A stretch of 64,000 bases of DNA, from NCBI GenBank assembly GCA_026075535.2, contig AP026538.1:1-64000 (forward strand). The letters are read 5' to 3'. This document shows positions 1-11,300 of this stretch, one piece after another. The position numbers and the translations under genes were made by a program. Under the pieces are notes generated by a model. It was not told the DNA's origin. It did no database searches and worked only from the letters and a program-made list of their open reading frames with translations. Each line of letters starts with the position of its first letter. Position 1 is the stretch's first letter. The stretch comes from Tricholoma matsutake. Its lineage: Eukaryota > Basidiomycota > Agaricomycetes > Agaricales > Tricholomataceae.

Positions 1-138
1 ACCCTAACCCTAACCCTAACCCTAACCCTAACCCTAACCCTAACCCTAACCCTAACCCTAACCCTAACCCTAACCCTAACCCTAACCCTAACCCTAACCC
101 TAACCCTAACCCCTAACCCTAACCCTAACCCTAACCCT
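1..138. repeat. Telomere repeat tract (CCCTAA)n, left chromosome end
   Basis: Twenty-three near-perfect copies of CCCTAA (TTAGGG on the G strand, which would point off the left end) begin at base 1, so the window starts at or just inside a chromosome terminus. One variant unit with four Cs lies at about 110-116. The tract ends abruptly in CCCTGGACAG. TTAGGG is the usual repeat of most filamentous fungi and of vertebrates; the short introns and gene families downstream identify the genome as fungal. Confidence 0.97.
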
Positions 139-1835
139 GGACAGTATGAGCATTTCAATGAGGACGCTCCTCCACGTCTACCCTATTGTCTTGTCACCTG
201 AGGCATACCCAAATGGTGGGCAGTACTGGGCTTCTCACACCCTGTTTCACAACCAATATTGCAAGCTTTGATTCACATGAGTTATTCATTCATCTTTTGT
301 GTAATTTACTTATCATATATTTTCTTAGAAAACTGTGGAGTGTACGAAAATCATGATCAAAGGGAGTGATATTTGTGAGTTTCATTCAATATACAGTTAG
401 AATCCTCATCCTGACCTTGAGTTTCAGGTTTGCATGTAGATGATTTTGTAAATTGATGTTACTAGTATGACAGAAGACATTAATCATTATGATGAGAGGG
501 TCCACAAATGCAAACATTCAAATTGAGTGTTCCAATGCATCTCCCTGCTAACATGTCTGAATTCTTGATGTTTTCAGGTCAGATGGATCCATGTACAAAC
601 TATCAGCCTGCAACACAGTCATTTGGGATCATGTCCAATGGCCAAGTTTTATTTTTGTATTCATTTTTTGCAGTCGCTGATATGTGATGCATCTTCCAAA
701 GCCTCAATGACCTGAAGCTGCAGCTCCCGGACTGCACCTCGAGTTCAAGTTGATACAAGATGATGCTGGCCACAAGTCAGGAGTCTGACTGGACAGTCAT
801 GTACCTGTGCTGCTGTTATCTCCAAATCATGGAGGGAAGGTGAAGGATTCTTCTAGGGGTGTTAAATTTTGTAAGTTTATTGGGATATGTTGACTTACTA
901 ATGTTGGTTTTTTGGATCTTAGGAAGGAGTGGAGGGTGAGATAAGAAGACGAGATGGCAATGAGGGTCATGTATTTTCTCTCCAGGCACAAGGGAAACAG
1001 GTGGTAGGCTAACCAGGAATTTGTTGTATGCATGATTTTTCACTTTTTATGATCATAGCTGGTAACCCTGAACATATCTACATGTGACATGTCTAAACTA
1101 GAGAAATCTGCATGTATATATCACCTGCATGCTGCCGATGGGAAGCACCACCATATACCCTGCGTGATGTCCAGAGGTGGAACTATATGGCCCTCCATAA
1201 GAAACCAACACAGATGTGGTTATGCAGGCCTTTGGCCCTATGGTTCCCCAGTTCATCAGGATGGTGGGAGGTGAAAGAAAGGGAGGAGAGAACAGGGAAG
1301 CAACAAGGGACAGGCAAGAGGGGGGGGGAGGGGACCACTTGCATACATGGCCATGTCTGCAAAGGGAAGAGGGAGAGGCAACACATAGTTAAGACCTTGT
1401 GTGATGTCAGGTGACTGGTGAGCTTTCGGAGAGGTGGAGATGGGCCATGGGAACTGGTTGCAGAAGATAGAGGGAATCACATGACTCACTGCAGTGGTAC
1501 TCACTTGACATAGAGGTATATAAAAGATGAGAGATGAGTAATGGAGAGAATCACATGACTCACAGCAGTTATACTCATTTGAGATATATGAAAGATGAGA
1601 AAATGGAGAGAATCACATGACTGACTGCAGTTGTACCATGGGAGGCGAGTAGAAATATATATAGTGCCAACCAAACAAAGCCAAATGTATCTTTAAAACT
1701 GACCAATCAGATGAACTTATATAGTCACAACCAAATACAACCAAATGCATCTAATAAAATTGACAAATCCAATGTCTCGATTACACACAAGGGGACCTAC
1801 TACCCGGTGCATTTGGGAATACTGGTTAGAACAAG
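139..1835. other. Subtelomeric DNA without a recognisable gene
   Basis: No open frame here has recognisable protein features. At 1471-1640 a block containing GAATCACATGACTCAC, a downstream GCAGT and an AAAGATGAGA-like segment recurs three times with starts near 1471, 1544 and 1606. At about 1665-1775 a second, AACCAAA-rich block recurs twice. These are short diverged tandem repeats of the kind found next to telomeres. A G-run of nine lies near 1321-1330. Nothing else stands out. Confidence 0.6.
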
Positions 1836-3482
1836 GTGAAGCATCCACCACCTCCCTTTAGTGTGCCCCCATCCACTGGACCTTCCACAGATGAGCAATC
1901 CTCACAGTTGGCCAATCAAAACTTCCATCAGTTGTTACAGTTCTTTAGTCAGCCAGTGCCTAAAGAAGCAGACTGGATGGAGGGGGTTGATGAACCTCAG
2001 GATATTACTGAGGATCAAGATGTTGATGGGGGTTCCAAAGTCAAGATGGACATACAAAGCATGAAAGATGGATTGAAGTTGCTGGAAGAAATTGATGTGA
2101 ATCCTTCAGCATGGCCATCCTCAATCCATAGCCAGGTATTAATGGACATCTGGCATGGTATGGCACGAATCAAGATTTTGAAGGAACATGGGTGTCACCA
2201 CCCCTTTGTGCATGCTTTACATGATGCCATTTTTATTCCTGACAAGGAGGACAAGATGCGTATTTCTGCATATCTTGAGTCGACTAATTCTTCTTGGGAA
2301 GAGGTACTGCAGTTCAATGCTTGCTGGCTGTGGAAGTGATGCAAGAGGATCATTCCACCTCCAGAACTACTTTACCCTCTTGTTAAAGAGGTCTTCAGCT
2401 CATATGGACCACTTCTAGACTCGGATAAGAAGCAACCACTATTTAATGCTCAAGCTTGGAAGGATGCACAAAATGTTCTGAAAGTAATTCAAAGTGGTCT
2501 TCTCTCTGATCCACACAATATCCCACTGTATTACCAAATTGGAGTTGACAAGAAGCATGGAAATCTCCCACTCTACCAGTGTGTGCAAGGGACCAACAGT
2601 GTTGAAGGTGGGGTTCATCACTCTGGGTGGAGATGGCTTCCCATCTCTGGTGCTTCTGCACGCCATGCCTCAACTCAACTATGTGACTTTGTTCTAATGC
2701 ATAACTTAGTGGTGCATGATAATATTTCACTTCATATCTATTTCATATGCAACAAACTTGAATTAATCAGGTTGGCACTGTCAATTGTTGTGGATTTGTG
2801 TATTGTGGCCATTTTGATGTCAGGTTAACAAACTCTCTTCAGCTGCTGCTCGAATCAACTCAGCATCTTATTCCTGAGTCACAAACCTTAACAGGCTGGA
2901 TAAACAGAGATTTATACATCCCAGCAGGTGAGAAAAAAATTGGAATTCTTCCTGTTCCTGATTCTATATGTGTAACAGCCAATATTGAAAGCTATCAGCA
3001 CCAATTTGACTCCAAAAGCAAGAACTCATACTTAGCAAGACAACAAGGGTCAAAATATGCTGTTATAGTGGTCCATACTACAGCAGAAAAGGTGCTTTTC
3101 AAGAAGCTGATGCAGGAGAATCCTCTCTTTGCTCAGACTAATGCAGGCCCTGACTCGAAACAAGCCCTAACCCTAAACCTCCGAGACAACACTTAACGCT
3201 GCAAATGAAGGCTCGTCATCTCAGACTTCATCCTCGACGAATGCACCTATCACGGGAGCTCCAAAGCGAAAGGCTCCCTCTGCAGACGAACCGCCCACTC
3301 GAAAAAAGCGCACATGCCAGAAGGGTGGACGACCAGGCTGTAGCGGTTCCAACAGCCATCGTTTCTGCAAAAATCCTTGCCAGGATTGCGGACTATGTTC
3401 GTGTCCTGGCCGCAATAGCCAGCACCCCACGAAAGATTGCAGGGAAGGCTGGAATTTCCATGATAAGAAACTGAAGTCCTAG
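1836..3482 (+). pseudogene. C-terminal half of a DUF6729/3'-5' exonuclease-type protein, with Cys-rich tail
   Basis: One frame runs from 1836 to 2711 apart from an in-frame TGA at 2337-2339, and contains GTNSVEGGVH, the GTN..EG.H motif I associate with the C-terminal part of agaric DUF6729/RNase H-like proteins. A GT..AG intron at 2712-2770 joins it to VGTVNCCGFVYCGHFDV, again family-like. The frame ends near 3193. A shifted frame (about 3180-3482) then encodes a basic KRKAP..RKKRTC stretch and a Cys-rich module: C-Q-K-G-G-R-P-G-C, then C-K-N-P-C-Q-D-C-G-L-C-S-C, then C near the end. It is probably zinc-binding, with one expected Cys changed to Gly. No N-terminal domains lie upstream. They are found, without a matching C-terminus, at 8306-13314. 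Broken by one nonsense codon and one frameshift. The family assignment is from memory. Confidence 0.6.
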
Positions 3483-4365
3483 GTACAATAATTTCGTAGC
3501 ATTGTGAACGTTCGCAGTGGCATCTTGAATGCACGTCGTTACAGTCCAAACTGATAGTCATTACAGCGAGTGACGGCCGATTACCAGATCCATGAAGGCT
3601 CGGACTTGGCTGACTCCCACTGTGTTCCTTTTTCCTAACCGGGGCTGGCAGCTGTAAGCGAGGCACACGCTGACAGTTGCAGATGTGGTAGATACTGCAC
3701 ATGCGACGGGTGGAGACGGGGTTGACCATTGTTGCTGTGATGAGCGTGGAAAGAGCGCGGATACGGGCTGCTGGGGATGAGCGCAGAAATATTGCAGCTG
3801 GGGATGAGCGTGGAAGGAGTGCGCGCTTGTCATCTGTGTAGTGTGCCCAGGTGCGATGTCGCTACTATAAGGCAAGTTGAAAGGCAGTAAGTTACAGATC
3901 TTTAATGATGATGCACCTTAGTATCCCTCAACCTAGCATTCCCTCTCTGAGCGAAGTGAACAGGATTTTTTGATGCGCGATGGTGACTCGCCAGATGTTC
4001 GGTGCAATTGTAACGGTCGATGAAATGTAAAACAATAATCAGCAAACAAAAAATGAAGATGATGACAACGGACAACCCAGGAGCATACCATTGCAACATT
4101 ACAACTTGCAAATTCAGCACTAGAAGAGTGTTGTGCGCCTGGAAAACCAGGACACACGCGTCAATGGATAGATATAAGCGCAGAGATAGTAAGTAGTGGC
4201 GATTCAGAATGAGCGCGTTGTTGACATTTATTTACCAATGTCCTTCAACTTGATGAAGTGGCCCAGACGCAACAATATCTATTCTTTCCTCGTGCTGCTT
4301 TGCTTATTCATACTCTATCTGAACGACGATAAATTGAAGTTGCGTCATCATTCCATCATTGGTCA
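3483..4365. other. Intergenic, upstream region of the P-loop gene
   Basis: No gene is supported. The motif GATGAGCG followed by TGGAAAGAG or a similar string recurs three times at 3735-3815, a small degenerate tandem repeat that produces spurious reading frames. The stretch presumably holds the promoter of the gene starting at 4366, but no core element can be assigned with confidence. Confidence 0.45.
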
Positions 4366-7300
4366 ATGACGGCGAACCTCAGTTCCACCATGGACCCGAC
4401 GAGTTCTTTATTTGAAGACTTCGCCCATTTGTTTGTGGGCGATCTGAATCCACCACGCGAGGCCACATTCCGTGATGCTACTCCATCGGTCACTCGGGTA
4501 TCTCGCGAGCGCGATCGCTTCATCGATGACGATCACAAGCCCCTAGATGCGAAGCTCATGAAGCATTTCAGACTTTTTCGGGAGTTTAATAGGGAGCCAG
4601 ATTTGCCTGCACTGTTATCTATTACTACCCTTGGAGACAACAGACTCGTAACTCTTACAGAAGAAGAAGCGGAGGAACTGCTGACGCGACAACCGTCCAT
4701 CAGTGCGATCCTACAAAAAGCATGGAAAGAAGCCTCATTCAAAGAAGTGCGACAATTGGGTGCATTTTTTGTGCTATGTTTCCTCTTTTTGGGCCTCTAA
4801 TCATCATTGAAGAGATCCTCTGGCCTCGGATGCGAGAAGCTCGTAAGCGATTCCCCGTGCTCTTTTGTTGGGATTGGTGATGACGGCTAGGTTGTAGCAA
4901 AAAGGGGCCATTTACCCCCCAACGATGATGTAGATCTGACCAGTGCGTAATTGGTGCATTTGTTGTGGTTTATAACAGCTTATTCTATGGACACGATTCT
5001 CTAGAAGACGGTATTTATTTGTTCTAGCTCTTCTTTTGCTGAGCCAACCCTATTTCCAAAGCTCTACAGTCCGCCTGGCGTGATATTTACTTGGGAAACA
5101 ATCATCGACTCCTATTCGCCAATATCAACGCCATCCCACGAACAGAAAAAGCATATTCTAACCAAATCGCCATCGTTCAAAGTTCTGGAACGGGAAAATC
5201 TCGCATGGTACACGAGCAAGCGAACTTGGTCTTCACCATCCCATTTAATCTACGAGAAAAGCGCGATAAACAAGGTCCTTGCTTTTTCGACTTTCTAGGG
5301 TGCTTCTAATGTACAAACACAGACCTGGCGTTCCCCATCCCCGATGATGCTGTCCGCGACTACCTCGTTATCACTTCTGTATCGGATGATCAGCATGTCC
5401 TCAAAACCAATTATCTCAAGTTTCTCGCTAGTGTATTTACGCAAGTCGGCGGCGAACTAGAGAAGTGCGGGGAAGAACTGAGGTCAAAGCGAACTAGAAC
5501 CGCTGAAGATCTGGCCAAGTGGTGGTCAAGTCACCTTGAAGGCGTACGCAGAGAATTATACAAAGCAGCGATTGACGGCGCCAATAACCCCATTCAGGTG
5601 CGCATCCGTGAAGACGGCAAGGAACATCGCAGTTAATCATTGCGTCGGCAGATTCTTCCTGAAATCCAGAAGAAGCATGAAGAGTTGCTCGCGAAACGTC
5701 GAGCGCGATCTGAAGTCTCTGAAGACTCTGATCATATCAACTACGATGTGAAGACGGTTCTTGAGTTTGCCGCTGCGGAATCAGCAAGACTCGCACTGGG
5801 ACAACTCATCACCAAGCTGGATAGCTGGGTTGGGTCGCAGCAAGTCAAACTCGTAATCTACTTCGACGAAGCACACCCCCTCACCAAAGTGGTGCCCAAG
5901 AACGATGACGAGAAGACGCTTTACGACTTTCTATGCTCGTGTCTCAACCAATTTTTAGCGTTCCCCATCTTTTGCATTTTCCTATCCACAAATTCGAGCT
6001 TAGCCCAGTTCGCTTCGCCACAGGCCCTTGCCAGATCCGCTCGCATCCGCGGTGGGAAAGCCGTTACACACGCACCAATTACCGAAACACCCTTTGACTG
6101 CTGCGGTGAACTCATGGTCAAGCCAGGCGAGTTGACTCTCAAAGATATTAGCACAATTCCATTCATGGCGCAATTTGGGAGACCACTGTGGGTGTAATTT
6201 TTTCACTGTTCAGATTGACGTGCTTGATGGCTTGTTGCAATAGATTTTGGACACTGTTACGAGGAGCCGGGATGAATGCATCTGTCCTCCATACAGGGCT
6301 CATAGAATTAGCACGTGCGAAGCTTGTTGCTTCTCGCAATATCGACTTCAGTTACGATACCTTCTTACCCGCTGCAAAGCTGGCAGTTCTAGATGTCCAA
6401 CTGTCACTGGACTTTGAGCCTCGTCGTGAAAAAGTGCAAATCGTAGAGGCCGGTCTGGTTGAGAGCCACATGCGGTTCGCATATTCTATTCCTGATCACC
6501 GAGAGTACCTGCGGTCTGGATACCCTTCCGAACCCCTTCTTGCCGAGGCTGCTGCCCAGCAACTCTGGACGTGGAGGAGGCAAGTTCCATTCATGGCAGT
6601 CGAAACGCTTACCACCATTCTCGAAACTGGCTTGCTCGATCGTGGAGAACTGGGGGAGCTTACCGGACGTCAACTTCTCCTCGATGCCTACCATCGCACT
6701 GTCGAGCGAGAACAAAGTAATCGTCCCCAGAAAATGCCTCCTAATTTCAGCGCTGGATGCCGCCTTATATCCTTCATCGAAGCGTTGTTCGTCGACGAGT
6801 GCGCAGATATGGTTCTTGACAGCACCCCGGATAATATGGAGGGAATGTCGTTTAGAGAGGCATTCAAGCACGCTCTCATCTGCTTCACACATTTTGGGAA
6901 AATGGCGGACGACACCGGCACAACCTCCGCCGCGGCATGGGCAGCTTTCATCCGCCACATGGCGATCATGTGCCGGAACGGCCAACGCACCGTCGACTGT
7001 ATCTTACCTGTCCTCTTGTGGGACACTCGGCTGTGCGAGCATGTCATGACTGGTGTGCTTGTACAGTTTAAGCGACGGATCAAAGGCGGTACTGTTGCTA
7101 AACTCTCCATTGATCAAGCCGAGGTCAATTTTTTCCCGAAAAAGCTAGGGAAATGCACACACGGGTCGATCCCTACATCTTACCGGCCGTACGTTAGCCT
7201 GATTATGGAGCTCGGATTACAAGTAAAACCTCCCGAGGCTCAGACCACCTCTATATCTAAGCCAGACTCCTACTCTTCGTCATCGTCATCAAAGAAATCC

Positions 7301-7684
7301 AACCCTCGCCCTCACACTCCACCACCGATTGAGGGAAGTCCAGATCACTCAACGCCGTCCAAGATATACATCCCTCAACATGGCCGACGACACCATCCCA
7401 AAGAGGGGCATGCCAGATACAACGTATTTGTGTATGGTTGCTCCCCAACGGTATACCGCGGAATCGACGCTGCCCACAAAGCTTCGTATGCCCTCCTTTT
7501 GAGTTCTCGTGACTTCCTCGGAGAGCACCCGCGAAAAGATGTGCAAACACTGAAAGCGGTGCGGCGGATGAAGCCTTTTTGGAACGGGGGCGAGGATTGT
7601 TACCACTGGGTTGAGCATAGCGATGTCCTTCATGGCCCTGCCCCACCCTGGAGGGAGGGACTTCTCGTTGGGAATCAAATATAG
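4366..7684 (+). pseudogene. Large P-loop NTPase of an agaric repeated family, one in-frame stop
   Basis: Exon 1 starts at the ATG at 4366 (MTANLSSTMDPTSSLFEDF) and ends at about 4759. A short exon near 4813-4842 or 4876 (EILWPRMREA) is possible, followed by an exon at 5062-5274, an intron at 5275-5322, an exon at 5323-6193, an intron at 6194-6243 and a last exon at 6244-7684. The Walker A motif is SSGTGKSR (5181-5204) and Walker B is LVIYFDEAH (5850-5879), so this is a P-loop ATPase, with an additional 480-residue C-terminal region holding a Ser/Lys/Pro linker (about 7255-7380). Roughly 1000 residues in all. A TAA at 5634-5636 lies in frame between EHRS and SLRRQILPE, with no plausible intron around it, so the copy is probably inactive or sequencing-dependent. 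I know similar proteins only as uncharacterised P-loop proteins of Agaricomycetes. Substrate and role are unknown. Confidence 0.65.
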
Positions 7685-8305
7685 CCTAGTTTATAACGTT
7701 GTGATTGTAGCTGGTACGAAACCGAGAATCTACTATCTTATGATTGATAATTGATATTGCAGATAAATTTTGCATAGGGTAATCAAGTGAGCAGAGCGAA
7801 GCGAAGTGAGTGTAGGACAATTGAGTGACCTGGAATGCCAGTCAATTTCCCAATTTCGCCTTTATAAGTCTCTTCAGGTCCTACCTCTATGTCCTTCTCA
7901 CTCTACCACCAGAGTGAAGCGGTAAGATAGATAGGTGACAGCTGATCTACGAAGATCTGCAACACCGGGTGCAGCGTGAGATGATGTCGGTCACTATTCT
8001 CGTTGGGCAAGACGTCCATAGAGTTCTCTTCTCTCCTCATGCTTTACCATCTGGAATAATATGCCTCTTTGTACCATTACCATACATCCAATATACGCTG
8101 ATTGATTATTGATCTTTCATTTTTCGCTCGACAGTCATACTATAGGTGCGCGCCAATAGGTCCTAACCGAGTTTGAAACATAGCGGAGTTTGAACGTGGG
8201 ACATACGCGACTCCCTACCGCAACCGAAAAAGAAAAAACCCGAGACTCATCTGACGAACGACAACCTCGACTCAAAAATCTAGATATTGACTTCTCAGGA
8301 CAGAC
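7685..8305. other. Intergenic, no gene seen
   Basis: About 620 bp between the stop of the P-loop gene and the AT-hook start codon at 8306. It contains AT-rich stretches and a purine-rich GAGCAGAGCGAAGCGAAG segment near 7790, but no tRNA, repeat or reading frame I can support. It should hold the terminator of the upstream gene and the promoter of the downstream one. Confidence 0.5.
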
Positions 8306-11300
8306 ATGCCAGGTTCTTCAGAAGCAGCAGAGCGACCCGTTGGTCGCCCAAAAGGGTCACGAAATGGACCCAATGCAGGAAATGTCGGTCGACCTCCAAA
8401 GGGTGGTGGTCCTCCGAAGAAGCGCAGGAAACCAGAGCCGGAGACAACGACCCGTGAGTGAGATTCACTGATCTTGACTTCCCTTCATTCATTTCCTCCT
8501 TGCAGCACAGCCGTCATCATCGCAAGGGGGTGTCAGAAAAAAAATTAAGCATATCAGGTCGAATTTTTTTTAACGGGCTTGGTGGGGGAACTAACTAACT
8601 AGGCGTGAGAAGTTGTTACTATATAAGGAAATTTTATCGCCGCCATTATCGCATTACCCTCGCCGTCGCTTTCCACCATGTCTCTGACTGTTTCTGCTCG
8701 CCTCACATGCTTCACAAGCCCAGCCATTGACGACATACTCTAGATTGACACAATGTAGGTGGTACTGGATGCACTATCAACCTGTGGTTCAACTGTACAG
8801 AAAACCTTTCACTCACCCATCTAGTCTCGCATCCTACCATGGTACACTCGATAACACTTTGTGCTCTCGATATTTCTTTGTGCGTCACAGCGCTGCCACA
8901 AGTACAAACTTCCAGGATGGCCTGCAAGTCTCTGGCCCTCTGTTTTCATCCAATGCACATTGCCGGCCTGTCAAGCATGAAGTGGTCATGCTCATCATCT
9001 GTTTGGTTATCTGGGTGTGGATCTGATACCGGTGGGTCTGTAGTTGATGTGGGTGGTGCTACTGAACTCATAGGAGCTTCCTGAGGTGGTGTTGGCCCTG
9101 GCATTGGAGATGAGAGAGCTGGTAAGCACCATCTAGCATCGTTCATGTCCAACACTGAGTCTAGATTTTCTTCGACAAGCTCATCCTCTGCATGATCACT
9201 TCCAATCTCATCATCTTCTGCCTCTCCATCTTGATAAAGGTCATACTGAGCTTCTACATCAGATCTGTCATCTTCAGCAACATTCCTGGTCATGCATCAG
9301 TGCTGAGTGCTTAGGACCAAAGTAGAACTGAACAAACTAACCGCAAGGTGAGCCGTGAGCTATGCACCTCTTATATAATTAAAGATGTTGACTGATTTTT
9401 CTTAGACTTGCATGTCTTCTTCTCCTTACGATGGTTCTCCCACACTTCCTTCAGTAACTGCTGCTCAGTGCTCATGATTTTCCAAAGCAGCTCATGTGGG
9501 GCTGCTTCTTTTTATTTGCTGCACACTGAGCTGTTCCACGATGGTGCTGCAGAAAATTTTGCACCCCACCATTCCCAGTTCTGACATGGGTTTTACAGTC
9601 TGGACAGAGAACACGTCCATCCTCATCCACTGTTGGTTCCTTCTTTGTTTCAGTACCTTATGTGCATGCTTAATATAGTAGTCTCTTACCTGATCAGTCA
9701 TTCTGTGCACCTCTGCCCACTCAGTTGGCACCTGCTTCCTAAAAGGGGCTTGTTGTAAGTTTTTTTTTGCATCAGGAAGGTGCCATAGGGCCCTCGGGTA
9801 CAATTATCATGTGACTTCCAAAAAAAATTAAGAGGCTTGGGGCGAGGACTAACTAACCATCCTGATATGGTAAATTCAAACTCCGACACCCCCTTGCATC
9901 ATTGTGTGACCCTGATGATGGCGATGGCAACATGCGTTGTGGAGGCAGTAGTAGGGTTCCGACTGCCATCCAGGGGTGTACAGCAAGCCAGGAACTCCCA
10001 CTCCCACTCCCGTCATGTCTCCTCAGCCTGAGCCTGAGAGACAACATGCACAGGATGCAGCCGATCCCACAGGAGGTGCCAACACTGGTGGTAAGTCATC
10101 ACACAACCCACCTTTGGGTTCACTAACCAAATCTGCATTGACATGTCCAGATGCTGGGCAGATGATGTACGAGATGACAATGGTTGGTGTAGGAGTGCTT
10201 CCCCCTCTAGGTGGTGGTGGAGCTGATGATTGATGTGCCGGTAAGCTCTTTCATTGTGTTTTTCTTTGGTTTTTGCAGCTCATTTTCACCATCCTCACCA
10301 GACTCTGTCGATTCTCAGGGACTGACATCTCACAGGATTGTGCCACCTGTTGACAAACCCAAGTATTCACCCTGCAGTGGTAGTGGGGAGGGTGAGGTTG
10401 TGGATGGAGGCTCAGGGCAAGCTGGAGTCAGTGAGCAGAGGGAGGGATGGGACACTGATAGCCCCGTTGACTGTACACCAGCAATGGACGTGCTGGACAT
10501 GATGGGGCTGCCAAATAAAAGGATGCTCAACATTGAAGATGTTATGTTTCTCTTCTCGCTGATTCCCTTGGCTAATGGATGTGCCTTTGTGTTTGTCAGG
10601 CATGCCTTCATCTCAACAGGGGCCACCCAGTGCTGCTGCTCATCCACTTGAGGGATCAAAGCTGGGAGAGTGGGTGTATGTGTGGTTGCCGCCCAAGGGG
10701 TTGGGCTTGGGTTGTGGCATTGGATCAGGAGGGACTGTGGCAGGTATGTATGCCAGCTGCATTCTGGATCAATTTTCTCATTATCATTCTGTCAAATAAA
10801 TAGGTGTAGGGATATGCAACATTGATAACAACGAGGAAGTTGATTACTTACTTAGCAGCGATGCTAGTAGCAGTCTTGATGCAGATGTTGTTGAAGCAGT
10901 ACCTGATGATGAGGAGTTGGATGGCTCCATCCCATCCAATAAGCATGAGAGGTCTGCAATGCCAAACTGGTTAAAAACAGACTATGCAGACACCCATGAG
11001 TGACTGGTAATTAAGTTGAACCCCTCCAGGATGCTGATGTGCTATGAACGAAACATGTTCTTCGACTGTCCCCTTTCTTCCGTTCGCATCAAAAGTTTCA
11101 ACCAACTCCCAAAGATTTCTATCTGCCATGCTACTTTGTATGGATTCCCCACCTGCTTGCTGGCTGTATTCCCTGTCCATCCTGCTGCTCGGCAGGGCGC
11201 AAGAGCACAAAAGGAACTACCATCTTCCTCCAGGCTAGGGGATGGCCCAAGGCACCTTGGTGGGTTGTTGACCTTGATCAGTGCATCTTCATCATAGGTC

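Noticed and set aside
1089..1504. Overlapping frames near 1.1-1.5 kb as subtelomeric genes
   Set aside because: Frames on both strands, low complexity, and partly in short tandem repeats.
5598..5632. Intron to remove the TAA at 5634
   Set aside because: A GT..AG pair exists but gives only 35 nt, does not span the TAA, and would shift the following frame; the flanks are in one frame without it.
6404..7110. Minus-strand frames of 140-193 codons inside the P-loop gene
   Set aside because: They are antisense shadows of the long plus-strand exon, which has motifs and splice signals.
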